From positions 418,323-482,322 of the forward strand of contig NZ_FNVF01000001.1 in NCBI RefSeq assembly GCF_900107975.1: a stretch of DNA of 64,000 nt. The letters are read 5' to 3'. Positions 34,393-43,089 of this stretch are shown one piece after another. A program made the position numbers and the translations under genes. This DNA is from Paenibacillus sp. UNC499MF. GTDB taxonomy: Bacteria; Bacillota; Bacilli; Paenibacillales; NBRC-103111. How positions within the stretch are numbered: position 1 is the first letter of the stretch; every line of letters starts with the position of its first letter. The notes beneath the pieces were generated by a model, which had not been told where the DNA came from, searched no databases, and was given only the letters and a program-made list of their open reading frames with translations.

Positions 34393-34932
34393 GTGGATAC
34401 GATCAGCAAAGCCTTTGTACTGATTTTAGCGATTCTGCTGCTGTACATTTATCCGTTGTCGGATTCGGCCGCCAGAGAGGACGATCTGACACGTGTGATC
34501 GCATTCGAGACGATCACACGTTTTGTCGACAACGTGCGTGATAAAGGAGTCCTGACACCGGTCATGTACGAACAACTGCAAAAGGAGCTGGCCGCTTCCG
34601 GTCAGGAGTTTGATGTCCGCATGGAACATAAGCACAAGCGGTACGTGCCCGTGTATGATGACCAAGGCCGGTTCGGAGAGAAATACACGGTGGAAGACGA
34701 AATCTTTTACAACGCGCAGATTTTTCCCGTGCTGTTTCCTGAAAACCCGCCACCGCCTGACCATAGGGACCGTAGTTACAGACTTGGCGCGGGAGACTTT
34801 TTCGCCGTGTCCGTACAGAGTCTGAACCGTACTCCGGCAGGGGTCTGGCAGGACGCCTTAAACGGGACGAACACGCCCGGCGGACAGCTTTTTATGCCGT
34901 ACGGGGGAATGGTCCGCAATGAAGACAGCTAA
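34393..34932 (+). CDS. Pseudopilin-like protein
   Basis: 179 residues. N-terminal helix about 5-21 (KAFVLILAILLLYIYPL), then a helix with VIAFETITRFVDNVRDKGVL and a soluble domain that includes DVRMEHKHKRYVPVYDDQGR and a Pro-rich stretch (ENPPPPDHRD). No family recognised. The GTG start is backed by GGGAGGGAAAGG. The last 14 bases overlap the next gene, which has its own start inside this frame, so the two products are probably made in fixed ratio. Confidence 0.65.
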   Translation: MDTISKAFVLILAILLLYIYPLSDSAAREDDLTRVIAFETITRFVDNVRDKGVLTPVMYEQLQKELAASGQEFDVRMEHKHKRYVPVYDDQGRFGEKYTVEDEIFYNAQIFPVLFPENPPPPDHRDRSYRLGAGDFFAVSVQSLNRTPAGVWQDALNGTNTPGGQLFMPYGGMVRNEDS

Positions 34933-35902
34933 ACTGGTCATTTTCTTTGTCCTCATTTATGTGCCCTTCGCCTGGACGAACAAATTTGACACACATGCCC
35001 AGTTCCAAATGCTTTTTTTGGAGACGAAATACGATGCCGCTGTAAACGCGGCCGTCCAGGACGGCGCCGCAGCCCTAACCGTTAATGAGAAACAGAAGGA
35101 CGAGGCTCGGTATGAATCCATGAAGAAAGTTCGGGTAAACCGGAAAGCGGCGGTTGACAGTTTTTATAAAACCCTGTATTCGAATTTCGGTGTGTCGGAA
35201 GATGCGGTAGGCCGGCAGGTACTCGATTCCTATCTCTCGGCGCTCCTCATTGTCGGCTATGACGGCTGTTACTCCTACACCTTCGAAACCTACACGGGAG
35301 AGGACGGTCTCGCGAGGAGCCGAAGGCTGGAGGGACCGAAACGTCCGTACACCTACAGGGACGCGACGGGAGAAATTATCGCCTTTACGCTGGATGAATA
35401 CGTAACCGTAAAAAGCGCCTCCGGAACGGGCTGGACAGAAGGCTTCCGGAACGAGATCGGGTCTCAAACGCAAGCGGCGGTTTTAAAGCCGGGGGGACGC
35501 TTTGACGAGGTCAGAAGAGGCGCGATTATAGATACGATCCGGAGCGAACTCGAAAACGCGATCCGGGAACACAATGTTCAATCGCGCGGGTTGGGGGCAG
35601 CCTATACGTTTACGCTCCCCCTTCTGTCGGGCGAAGAATGGAGCAACACGATCGACGATGTGGGGATGCTCGCTTTTGTGCAAGGCATTCCGGTGGGATA
35701 CCGGACCTATAACAATTATGCGCTGGGAGGGGCAAAAATTGTGAAGCGGCCCGTATATTACGGCTACCGCCAGGATAACATTCCTTATTTCACGGGCAGC
35801 GGGTGCCCGCGTTCCGCAGAGATTTTGGAAACCTTCGCAAGTCCCAAAACCGCTGCCGCAGCCGGTTATTATCCGAAGGAATGTAACAACGGACGGAAGT
35901 AA
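34919..35902 (+). CDS. Unknown exported or membrane-anchored protein, last gene of the Tad-like locus
   Basis: 327 residues, not recognised. A hydrophobic N-terminus (about 4-19, AKLVIFFVLIYVPFAW) is followed by FETKYDAAV-like text (LFLETKYDAAVNAAVQDGAA) that resembles the junction of TadE-type pseudopilins. The remainder looks extracytoplasmic, with a Tyr-rich middle (YDGCYSYTFETYTG) and a C-terminal part with two cysteines (GSGCPRSAEI, YPKECNNG). It overlaps the previous gene by 14 bases. It may be a tip or adaptor protein, but nothing in the sequence proves this. Confidence 0.65.
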   Translation: MKTAKLVIFFVLIYVPFAWTNKFDTHAQFQMLFLETKYDAAVNAAVQDGAAALTVNEKQKDEARYESMKKVRVNRKAAVDSFYKTLYSNFGVSEDAVGRQVLDSYLSALLIVGYDGCYSYTFETYTGEDGLARSRRLEGPKRPYTYRDATGEIIAFTLDEYVTVKSASGTGWTEGFRNEIGSQTQAAVLKPGGRFDEVRRGAIIDTIRSELENAIREHNVQSRGLGAAYTFTLPLLSGEEWSNTIDDVGMLAFVQGIPVGYRTYNNYALGGAKIVKRPVYYGYRQDNIPYFTGSGCPRSAEILETFASPKTAAAAGYYPKECNNGRK

Positions 35903-36463
35903 ACCCCACTTTTTCCGCACGGAACAAAGAAAGCGCTCTACCGAAAAAGATTGTCCGATAAAATTGACATCCGCTCCGTGGAACGTTTATCATCAAGTCA
36001 ACGATGAGTTCGATGCGGCTTCCGCACATTTTGTGATGCCACGTTTCATTTATAACTGTAGTGGTTTGACGTCATAATGCGGTTCGCGGGCGGAATCAGC
36101 CTGTCGGGCGGTTTGGCCGGTCTGTACTATCGGGGCACGGGTACATGAAAGAACTGGAACATGCGGCATGCGGAATCAGGCGCAGATGCTTGGGGAAATC
36201 TATGGGAATGTGGAAAACACCGGGCAATGTGCTTTTTTTCACACAAGTTTTTGTCTGGTCTTAAACGTGTGCCGCTCCGATTCCTGCCGGCAAACGCAAG
36301 CCCGGAAGCTTTGCCTCGAGCCGGGAGCAGCGGTCCCTGCATGGTCCTTTAACGGAGAATGCCGCCGTTTATCCCGAGCGGGTCGAATCCATCCTTCGGC
36401 AGCCGTTCTGACACCAAGTGGGAGCGGTGACGATCTAATACGAGAGGAAAGGGTGTTTGATTC
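35903..36463 (+). other. 561-base region without a gene between the Tad-like locus and gndA
   Basis: No frame here has a ribosome binding site, and the short open frames look random. Seen: a promoter candidate TTGACA with 17 bases to TTATCA (35964-35992), a second TTGACG near 36067, and a T-run at 36231-36238 after a short GTG/CAC hairpin. It could carry the gndA promoter and a long leader or a small RNA; I cannot identify either. Confidence 0.5.
35964..35993 (+). promoter_or_regulatory. SigA-type promoter candidate
   Basis: Consensus TTGACA, 17-18 bases, TTATCA/TATCAT. It lies 62 bases after the last Tad-like gene and about 470 bases before gndA, so its target is uncertain. Confidence 0.4.
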
Positions 36464-37876
36464 ATGTCCAAACAGCAAATTGGTGTAATCGGTCTTGCGG
36501 TCATGGGTAAAAACCTGGCGCTTAACATCGAGAGCCGCGGCTTTACCGTTTCCGTTTTTAACCGCTCGCCTGAGAAAACGAAAGAACTTCTTGAAGAGGC
36601 GGCCGGACGAAACCTGGTCGGCACTTTCAGCATGGAGGAATTCGTGCAGTCGCTCGAAACTCCGCGCAAAATCTTAATTATGGTCAAAGCAGGCCAAGCG
36701 ACCGATGCGACCATTGAGCAGCTCGTTCCGCTTTTGTCCGAAGGAGATATCCTGATCGACGGCGGCAACGCCTACTTCCCGGATACCCAGCGCCGCAACA
36801 AAGAACTTGAAGCACGCGGTATCCGCTTTATCGGCACGGGCGTTTCCGGCGGCGAAGAGGGCGCGCTCAAAGGCCCGTCCATCATGCCTGGGGGACAGAA
36901 AGACGCCTACAAGCTCGTAGAACCGATCCTGACGGCCATCTCGGCCAAAGTGAACGGCGACCCTTGTTGTACGTATATCGGTCCTGACGGAGCCGGTCAT
37001 TACGTTAAAATGGTACATAACGGCATCGAATACGGCGACATGCAGCTGATCTGCGAAGCTTATCAACTGCTTAAAGACGTGCTGAATGTCAGCACGGAAG
37101 AGCTTCATGAAATTTTCACGGAATGGAATAAAGGGGAGCTGGACAGCTACCTGATTGAAATTACCCGTGATATTTTCACGAAGTACGACGAAGAAACCGG
37201 CAAGCCGATGGTCGACGTTATCCTCGACTCGGCCGGACAAAAAGGCACGGGCAAGTGGACCAGCCAAAGCTCCCTGGATCTGGGCGTGCCGCTTTCCATC
37301 ATTACGGAATCCGTATTCTCCCGCTTCCTGTCCGCCATGAAAGAAGAGCGGGTAGCCGCAAGCAAAGTGCTGAACGGTCCGTCCGTGAAGCCGTTTGAAG
37401 GCAGCCGCGAGGAGTTCATCGAAGCGGTCCGCAAAGCTCTGTACGCGAGCAAAATCGCTTCGTATGCACAAGGCTTCGCTCAAATGCGCGCAGCTTCCGA
37501 AGAATACAACTGGAATTTGAGCTACGGCGAAATCGCCATGATCTTCCGCGGCGGCTGCATTATCCGCGCCCGCTTTCTGCAAAACATCAAGGATGCGTAC
37601 GACCGCGATCCGGAACTCCGCAACCTGCTTCTGGACGAATATTTCAAAAACATCGTGGAAAATTACCAGGATGCTTGGAGAAACGTCGTTTCCGTAGCCG
37701 TAACGCGCGGGATTCCCGCACCGGCTTTCGCTTCCGCGCTGGCTTATTACGACAGCTACCGCACCGAGCGCCTGCCGGCCAACCTTCTTCAAGCACAGCG
37801 CGATTATTTCGGCGCGCATACGTTCCAGCGTGTGGATAAAGAAGGCTCCTTCCACTATAACTGGCTCGATAACTAA
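36464..37876 (+). CDS. gndA: 6-phosphogluconate dehydrogenase, decarboxylating
   Basis: Oxidises 6-phosphogluconate to ribulose-5-phosphate and CO2 with NADP in the oxidative pentose phosphate pathway. The 470 residues match the long (dimeric) class. The Rossmann start [16 protein letters not shown] is at 6-21, followed by NRSPEKT, the substrate loop [11 protein letters not shown], catalytic [13 protein letters not shown] with Lys and Asn, and [14 protein letters not shown] further on. In the NADP-binding loop NRS is the typical NADP form. GAGGAAAGG precedes the ATG. It is monocistronic. Confidence 0.97.
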   Translation: MSKQQIGVIGLAVMGKNLALNIESRGFTVSVFNRSPEKTKELLEEAAGRNLVGTFSMEEFVQSLETPRKILIMVKAGQATDATIEQLVPLLSEGDILIDGGNAYFPDTQRRNKELEARGIRFIGTGVSGGEEGALKGPSIMPGGQKDAYKLVEPILTAISAKVNGDPCCTYIGPDGAGHYVKMVHNGIEYGDMQLICEAYQLLKDVLNVSTEELHEIFTEWNKGELDSYLIEITRDIFTKYDEETGKPMVDVILDSAGQKGTGKWTSQSSLDLGVPLSIITESVFSRFLSAMKEERVAASKVLNGPSVKPFEGSREEFIEAVRKALYASKIASYAQGFAQMRAASEEYNWNLSYGEIAMIFRGGCIIRARFLQNIKDAYDRDPELRNLLLDEYFKNIVENYQDAWRNVVSVAVTRGIPAPAFASALAYYDSYRTERLPANLLQAQRDYFGAHTFQRVDKEGSFHYNWLDN

Positions 37877-37906
37877 AAACGGAACCCGAACCGAGCTCCG
37901 TTTCGC
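37877..37906 (+). terminator. Probable gndA terminator
   Basis: AAACGGA / TCCGTTT stem right after the stop, with a short T-rich tail. Confidence 0.5.
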
Positions 37907-37970
37907 TTCTCCGGACACTGCATCCGATTTTGCGGCCTACAGACGGGAAAACGGCAGCATCCGTGCTTCC

Positions 37971-38312
37971 CTAATCTTTTGCCGGTGAGGAATCCCGCTT
38001 CACGGGGGATTCATTTTCGAAGAGACCGTACGAAGCCTCTTTCAGACAGCTTTTGATACGGTCGGCTTCCTGATCGAAGGCGCTTCTGCGATGGACAAGC
38101 ATCATGGACACTTCGGCGAAAGATTCAAAGTTTTTCAAAAGACGCGGCTGAGTAAGTTCCTTTAACCGGGGATCCTGCTCAGCCATTTTTTTACGTATAA
38201 ACTCTAGCGCCCAGACTACGTCGTCTCTGCAGAGCATGTACGAGGGCTGAAGCATCTGATTCAACCGGCAGGAAGCGTTCCGGCCGGGATTGGGGATTCC
38301 GGGATGAGGCAT
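37971..38312 (-). CDS. Hypothetical helical protein (113 aa)
   Basis: Not recognised. Mostly helical and charged, with two cysteine positions (CRLNQ near 15, MLCRDDV near 28) and the helices ALEFIRKKMAEQDPRLKELT and EVSMMLVHRRSAFDQEADRI. No membrane segment. AAGGAGCG lies about 13 bases before the ATG; a TTG one codon upstream is the alternative start. It is isolated and convergent with gndA. Confidence 0.6.
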   Translation of the reverse strand: MPHPGIPNPGRNASCRLNQMLQPSYMLCRDDVVWALEFIRKKMAEQDPRLKELTQPRLLKNFESFAEVSMMLVHRRSAFDQEADRIKSCLKEASYGLFENESPVKRDSSPAKD

Positions 38313-38498
38313 CAATCTGACATCGCTCCTTGTAATCTACTGATCCTTCTACGGATTACGTACGCACTTTCATTTTTGCTGTCTTTGAAAAGGTTTATTC
38401 ACTATACCATATGAAATTGATGCAATTTGTATTCATCCGGGGCTTTTGCTGTGATATGATAGTGGAAAGTTTAAACCGAGAGAGGATCGACGGGCACG

Positions 38499-39047
38499 AT
38501 GAGCACACAACCGAGATCAAATATAGTGCTGATTGGGTTTATGGGCACTGGTAAAACGACTGTCGGGTTAAAGTTGGCTGATCGGCTGGGTTGGCCTATG
38601 ATAGATACCGATGAGGAAATTGTAAAAAAAGCCGGAATGTCGATTCCCGAGCTGTTCGCCGCGCACGGGGAAGCGCATTTCCGTACTTTGGAGCGTGAGG
38701 TGATCCGGGAGACACTGGCCGGCAGCCATCGCGTGATTTCAACCGGAGGCGGTGCCGTATTGGCTGAGGAGAACCGGGCGCGCATGAGCGAGCGGGGCTT
38801 TGTCGCGGCTTTGTCCGCAAGTTTGGAAACCATCGTGGAACGGGTTAAAAACGACTCCAACCGGCCTTTGCTGCAGGGGAGCGGACTGGAAGAAAAGGTC
38901 CGTACGATGCTCCAGGAACGTCAAGATGCGTACAGGTTTGCCGACCTTACAATCGATACGTCACCGCTTGCCGCGGACGACATTGCCGAACACATCTTTA
39001 ACGCCTGGACAAAAGAACGGCTGAATCGGGAAGAGCTTTCAGGCTGA
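38499..39047 (+). CDS. aroK: Shikimate kinase
   Basis: Phosphorylates shikimate with ATP, step five of the chorismate pathway; cytoplasmic. 182 residues. Walker A GFMGTGKTT (13-21), shikimate-binding Asp and Arg in MIDTDEEI and HFRTLEREVI, then STGGGAV (about 82-88), and the lid region around RPLLQG. A monocistronic-looking gene with an extended -10 (TGATATGAT at 38452-38460) about 40 bases upstream. The next shikimate-pathway gene, aroA, is 1.2 kb away behind unrelated genes. Confidence 0.95.
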   Translation: MSTQPRSNIVLIGFMGTGKTTVGLKLADRLGWPMIDTDEEIVKKAGMSIPELFAAHGEAHFRTLEREVIRETLAGSHRVISTGGGAVLAEENRARMSERGFVAALSASLETIVERVKNDSNRPLLQGSGLEEKVRTMLQERQDAYRFADLTIDTSPLAADDIAEHIFNAWTKERLNREELSG

Positions 39048-39071
39048 CCGGGCCGCTTGCCCGGCAACGGC

Positions 39072-39365
39072 TTAAAGCTGTTCCCAGGCGAGCATTCCGC
39101 CTTCCATGTTTTTCAAATTCGCGAAGCCTTGGGACTCCAAGAAATCGTATGCTTTCCCGCTCCGGTTGCCGCTGCGGCAAACCAGGACGACTTCGCCTTC
39201 TTTAGGGATTTCGTGAAGACGGGTGTGAATTTCCATCAAGGGAATCGATTTGGCACCGGCAATTTGGCCGGCCGCGACTTCTTCGGGCTCGCGTACGTCG
39301 ATAACGCACAGAGGCTCACCCGCCGCAAGCCGGGCTTTCAATTCCGAGGGTTGAATCTTATTCAT
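39072..39365 (-). CDS. Rhodanese-like sulfurtransferase, single domain
   Basis: 97 residues forming one rhodanese domain with the active-site loop VCRSGNRS and catalytic Cys63, plus the CH2A-type VIDVREPEEVAAGQI near 21-35. Such proteins carry persulfide sulfur for thiosulfate handling or tRNA and cofactor modification; the acceptor is unknown. The frame extends to 39431, but the ATG at 39365 has AGGAGG nine bases upstream and starts just ahead of the fold. Monocistronic on the minus strand. Confidence 0.9.
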   Translation of the reverse strand: MNKIQPSELKARLAAGEPLCVIDVREPEEVAAGQIAGAKSIPLMEIHTRLHEIPKEGEVVLVCRSGNRSGKAYDFLESQGFANLKNMEGGMLAWEQL

Positions 39366-39415
39366 ATTAAGCGCACCTCCTATGTTCTCGTTTTCCCTGT
39401 AACTATACAAAACCC

Positions 39416-39447
39416 GGAAGCACGGAGTCAAACCGCTCCGGACTTCC
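39416..39447. other. Unassigned hairpin between rhodanese and crcB genes
   Basis: GGAAG-CA-CGGAG and CTCCG-GA-CTTCC around an 8-base loop. No T-run follows on either strand. It lies in the leader region of the crcB pair but does not match the fluoride riboswitch pattern. Confidence 0.4.
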
Positions 39448-39496
39448 CCAGCATCTTCTTTAAAGCAAAATGCGGGACAGAATGGGTGGTTTGCTC

Positions 39497-39874
39497 ATGA
39501 AAAGTTGGATTATTGGAGCGGCCGGCGTGTTCGGAGCCCTGTCCCGGTACGGGTTATCCGTTCTCTGGAACGAAGGGGACGGATCCTTCCCGTGGGGCAC
39601 GCTGGCCTGCAATATGATCGGCTGCCTGCTGATCGGTTATTTCAGCGAAGCTCTGCTGCCGAAATGGCCGCAGGAACTGCGGGCGGCGGTTACGACAGGC
39701 TTTATCGGCGCTTTCACGACGTTTTCCACCTTTAGTGTGGAAACGGTCCGGATGCTGCAGGATCAACGAGTGTTCCTAGCCCTGCTGTACATTGGAGTCA
39801 GTCTGTTCGGAGGACTCATTGCCGTCAATCTGGGCACGGCAGCCGCGCACCGCGGGAAGAGGAGAGCCTTATGA
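39497..39874 (+). CDS. crcB: Fluoride channel subunit CrcB/FluC
   Basis: 125 residues with four membrane helices, the normal size of a Fluc subunit, which exports fluoride passively as an antiparallel dimer. Motifs: GALSRYGLS near 12, PWGTLACNMIGCLLIG near 30-45, and the pore signature GFIGAFTTFSTFSVE near 68-82. Because the next gene encodes a second CrcB and overlaps by 4 bases, the working channel is probably a heterodimer, as in Bacillus. The ATG at 39497 follows GGGTGG; an ATG at 39482 is possible. Confidence 0.93.
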   Translation: MKSWIIGAAGVFGALSRYGLSVLWNEGDGSFPWGTLACNMIGCLLIGYFSEALLPKWPQELRAAVTTGFIGAFTTFSTFSVETVRMLQDQRVFLALLYIGVSLFGGLIAVNLGTAAAHRGKRRAL

Positions 39875-40230
39875 ACGCGGGCTGGATGAATGTGCTGCTC
39901 GTAGGGGCCGGAGGATTCGTCGGCTCCATTGCCAGATACAAGCTGGCGGGCTGGGTCCAGAGCCGGAGCGCTTCCCCGTTCCCTTTCGGTACGCTGGCCG
40001 TTAATCTGACCGGCTGTTTTTTTCTGGGCTGGCTGCTCGGGCATGTATCGGACGCTGCCTTGTTAATCGGACTGGGCACGGGCTTTACCGGCGCCTTCAC
40101 GACGTTTTCCACTTTAAAGCTGGACAGCTGGAAGCTGAGAAAGAATAAACGGTTTAATCTGGAGCTGATCTACCTGGCCGTGAGTTATTTGGCCGGAATC
40201 GGGTTGGCTTTTGCCGGCTTTTACATATAA
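39871..40230 (+). CDS. crcB: Fluoride channel subunit CrcB/FluC, second copy
   Basis: 119 residues, four membrane helices. Pattern matches the partner: GGFVGSIARYKLAG, FPFGTLAVNLTGCFFLG and GFTGAFTTFSTLKLD. The start overlaps the stop of the first copy (ATGA), so synthesis is coupled one to one. A heterodimer with each chain in opposite orientation is the likely form. No terminator is visible before aroA, 55 bases downstream. Confidence 0.93.
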   Translation: MNAGWMNVLLVGAGGFVGSIARYKLAGWVQSRSASPFPFGTLAVNLTGCFFLGWLLGHVSDAALLIGLGTGFTGAFTTFSTLKLDSWKLRKNKRFNLELIYLAVSYLAGIGLAFAGFYI

Positions 40231-40285
40231 ACAGAAGACAGTACACAGTACACAGACCATCATCGATCAAAAGGAGAGAACAATC

Positions 40286-41593
40286 ATGAATTCCATGAAA
40301 GCCATTGTAAAAGCGACACCGAGCCTGCAGGGAGAAATCCAGGCGCTGTCTTCCAAAAATTACACGACCCGCTACCTTCTAATTGCCGCGCTGGCCGAAG
40401 GTACGAGCACCATTCATTATCCGGCCCACAGTGAAGACAGTGACGCCATGCGCCGCTGCATCCGCGATTTGGGAGCGGTTATCGAAGAAGACGAGCATAA
40501 GATGGTCATTAAGGGATTCGGCAAAAACCCTCTCCCGGTCAAAGAACTAAACGTCGGCAACGCGGGAGCGGTTCTCCGTTTTCTGATGTCTACCGCAGCC
40601 CTTTGCCAAAGCGAAGTGACTTTCATTAATCAATATCCGGAATCGCTCGGCAAGCGGCCCCATCTGGATCTCATTCATACGCTGAAACAAATGAACGTCG
40701 AAGTCGAACATAATGAAGGCCGTCTGCCGATAACTATTAAAGGGGGACAGCCCCGCGGAGGCAAAATTACCGTGTCGGGCAGCGTAAGCTCGCAGTTTTT
40801 GAGCTCTCTGCTGTTTTTGACTCCTCTGCTTCAAGAAGACAGCGAAATCGAAGTGCTTCACGATCTGAAGTCCAAAGTCATTGTCGGACAAACGCTGGAA
40901 GTGCTCGAACAAGCAGGGATTCGCGTGGAAGCCAGCGAAGATCTTATGCATTACCGGATTCCCGGCAATCAGTCCTACCGTGCGCAGGAGTATGTCGTAC
41001 AAGGGGATTATCCGGGGTCTGCTGCGATTCTGGCGGCGGCCGCGGTTACCGAGTCGGATGTAACCGTGCACCGGCTGGACGAAAACAGCCGTCAGGGCGA
41101 GAAAGCCTGCGTGGACGTGCTTCGTGCCATGGGCGTCTCGCTGACTCATAAGGATGGAATCGTGCGCGTACAAGGTACGGGCCGGCTTAAAGCCGGTGAA
41201 TTCGACGGCGATCATTTCACCGATGCGGTGCTTGCTATGGTAGCGGCCGCGGTGTTCGCGGAAGGCACCTCGCGTTTTTACAACGTGGAGAATCTCCGCT
41301 ACAAAGAGTGCGACCGGATCACGGATTTCCTGAACGAACTGCGCAAAGCGGGAGCCGACGTGGAAGAGCGTCAAAGCGAAATCATTGTCCACGGCCGGCC
41401 GGAAGGTCTTGAAGGCGGCGTGGAAATTAACGCGCATTACGACCACCGCGTCATTATGGCTCTGTCCGTGGCAGGACTGCGGAGCAAGCAGGGGCTTGTT
41501 ATCCGTGACGCCCACCATGTGGCCAAATCTTATCCGCAGTTTTTCGATCATATGATTTCACTCGGAGCGCACATCGAATTAACGAACGAATGA
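40286..41593 (+). CDS. aroA: EPSP synthase, divergent type
   Basis: 435 residues. Joins shikimate-3-phosphate and phosphoenolpyruvate, step six of the chorismate pathway. Conserved parts: SSKNYTTR with Lys24 and Arg29 (usual GSKSxxxR), KRPHLDL, the catalytic Asp in HFTDAVLAM, RYKECDRI and YDHRVIMAL. The phosphoenolpyruvate loop, usually NAGTAMRP, reads NAGAVLRF (92-99), so the residues matching E. coli Thr97 and Pro101 are Ala95 and Phe99. Five residues (EIQAL) replace the usual PGDK spacing near the start. The ATG at 40286 has AAAGGAGA. It may be a paralogue of a standard EPSP synthase elsewhere in the genome. Confidence 0.88.
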   Translation: MNSMKAIVKATPSLQGEIQALSSKNYTTRYLLIAALAEGTSTIHYPAHSEDSDAMRRCIRDLGAVIEEDEHKMVIKGFGKNPLPVKELNVGNAGAVLRFLMSTAALCQSEVTFINQYPESLGKRPHLDLIHTLKQMNVEVEHNEGRLPITIKGGQPRGGKITVSGSVSSQFLSSLLFLTPLLQEDSEIEVLHDLKSKVIVGQTLEVLEQAGIRVEASEDLMHYRIPGNQSYRAQEYVVQGDYPGSAAILAAAAVTESDVTVHRLDENSRQGEKACVDVLRAMGVSLTHKDGIVRVQGTGRLKAGEFDGDHFTDAVLAMVAAAVFAEGTSRFYNVENLRYKECDRITDFLNELRKAGADVEERQSEIIVHGRPEGLEGGVEINAHYDHRVIMALSVAGLRSKQGLVIRDAHHVAKSYPQFFDHMISLGAHIELTNE

Positions 41594-41606
41594 ATGGGTG
41601 AATAGG

Positions 41607-42419
41607 ATGCGCATTATTTGGAGGGGCATGAAAGTAACATTCGGTTTCTTTCTGATCCTCGGATTATTGTTCTCAGGCGGTTTTATGTCTGTGATGCTAT
41701 ATGCCAAAATAAGCGGGCAGGACGTTCAGACCGTCATGGCCATGGACGCCAAGCTGGAAAAACAGCCGGGACCGGAACCGGAGCAGCAGCCGGCGGAGCA
41801 GGTTCAAGAGCCGCCGAAAACGAAGGCCATGATCGATGCCCCCGTTATCGCGCAGAAACCCGAGCTGCCGTCCGGCTGTGAAATTACGTCGATCGCGATG
41901 ATGCTTCATTATAAAGGCATCAAGCTGGACAAAATGCAGCTGTACGACGAAATGCCGAAGGACCCGACTCCGATCGTCTGGAACAAAGACGGGACCATCG
42001 CCTCCTGGGGACATCCGAACATCGGCTACGTGGGAGACGGTACCGGTAAGTCCAAAGGCTTCGGAATTTACCACAAGGCGCTGTTTCCGCTGTTAAAGTC
42101 GTATATTCCTTCCGCCGTAGATTTAACGGGCGAATCCTTCGACGTGTACGAAAAACAGATCGCGAACGGCCATCCGGTCGTCGTTTGGACGACCATTGGC
42201 TTCGTAATGCCGACCCGCTGGTCCGAGTGGAATACATCCATCGGCCCGATCCGCGCGACATTTTCGGAGCATGCGGTTTTAATGGTCGGTTACGACGAGA
42301 CGTCCGTATACGTGAACGATCCGTGGACGGGCAGCAAAAATGTCCGCCTGGATAAAAAGCTGTTCATCGGCATCTGGGAAGCGATGGGCAAGCAGGGCTT
42401 GTCCTATACGGCTGATTAA
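41607..42419 (+). CDS. C39-like peptidase (YvpB type), membrane-anchored
   Basis: About 270 residues. One N-terminal membrane helix (about 9-32), a Pro/Gln-rich stretch (54-72), then a papain-like C39_2 domain: catalytic Cys91 in LPSGCEITSIAMML, His in SEHAVLMVGYD and the Asp in VNDPWTG. The active site should face outside. Substrate unknown; in Bacillus YvpB is similar. Start uncertain: GTG 41598, ATG 41607 (chosen, after GGGTG) and ATG 41628 are in frame. Close to aroA (14 bases after its stop), so probably cotranscribed. Confidence 0.88.
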   Translation: MRIIWRGMKVTFGFFLILGLLFSGGFMSVMLYAKISGQDVQTVMAMDAKLEKQPGPEPEQQPAEQVQEPPKTKAMIDAPVIAQKPELPSGCEITSIAMMLHYKGIKLDKMQLYDEMPKDPTPIVWNKDGTIASWGHPNIGYVGDGTGKSKGFGIYHKALFPLLKSYIPSAVDLTGESFDVYEKQIANGHPVVVWTTIGFVMPTRWSEWNTSIGPIRATFSEHAVLMVGYDETSVYVNDPWTGSKNVRLDKKLFIGIWEAMGKQGLSYTAD

Positions 42420-42470
42420 GTACAGACAGCGGCAGTGCCGGTTTTATATTAGCGAAAAGGAGTGTTTTTC

Positions 42471-42896
42471 ATGCCTTTTGAAAACCCGTCCAGAGACGAA
42501 ATCAAAACATTGCTGTCTTCCGCCGGCCCTATTGCCGTAGTCGGTTTGTCCGACAACCCGGAAAGGGTATCGCATATGGTATCGGCCGCGATGAAGTCCC
42601 GCGGATACGAAATTATTCCGGTCAATCCGAATGCGGAAGAGATTTTGGGCGGCACAAGCTATCCCAGTTTGTCCGATATTCCCGGAAACGTGGATATCGT
42701 CAACGTTTTCCGCAGAAGCGACCAGGTTGTGCCGATCGCGGAGGAAGCGGTCCGCAAGGGAGCCAAAGTTTTGTGGCTTCAGCAGGGCGTTTATAACGAA
42801 GAAGCGGCCGAAATTGCCAAGCGCGGCGGGTTGACCGTCGTTATGGACCGCTGCATCAAAGTCGAAGATGCGATTTTGAATCCGAGAGGCAACTGA
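42471..42896 (+). CDS. CoA-binding protein (YccU type)
   Basis: 141 residues forming a single Rossmann-like CoA-binding domain. The phosphate-binding motif IAVVGLSDNPERVSHMV is at about 20-36, followed by YEIIPVNPNAEEILG and VDIVNVFRRSDQV, with the conserved Cys in VMDRCIKVED near the end. These match the CoA_binding_2 family of succinyl-CoA-synthetase-like domains. No reaction is known. AAAGGAG precedes the ATG. A strong terminator follows. Confidence 0.92.
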   Translation: MPFENPSRDEIKTLLSSAGPIAVVGLSDNPERVSHMVSAAMKSRGYEIIPVNPNAEEILGGTSYPSLSDIPGNVDIVNVFRRSDQVVPIAEEAVRKGAKVLWLQQGVYNEEAAEIAKRGGLTVVMDRCIKVEDAILNPRGN

Positions 42897-42924
42897 ACCG
42901 GCAAGGTTCCTGTTTAAAGTATGG

Positions 42925-42965
42925 AAACCCGACTAAAGCGCAAGCTGTAGTCGGGTTTTATTTTT
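42925..42965 (+). terminator. Rho-independent terminator
   Basis: AAACCCGACT / AGTCGGGTTT stem followed by TATTTTT. Confidence 0.9.
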
Positions 42966-43089
42966 CCCTCAAAAAATTTCTCGGGACGGTTCATAATTTT
43001 CGCGGGTCCTGCAAACAATAGGGGAGGCTCCAGAACAAGGAAAGACTTGTCTGGAAGACTCATTAATTTCCTTAAAGGAGGAACTCCGC

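Noticed and set aside
36127-36488. Short open frames on both strands before gndA
   Set aside because: No ribosome binding site, no hydrophobic or domain pattern; they look random.
39366-39496. Fluoride riboswitch before crcB
   Set aside because: The conserved core of the crcB aptamer is not seen; only an unrelated hairpin is present.
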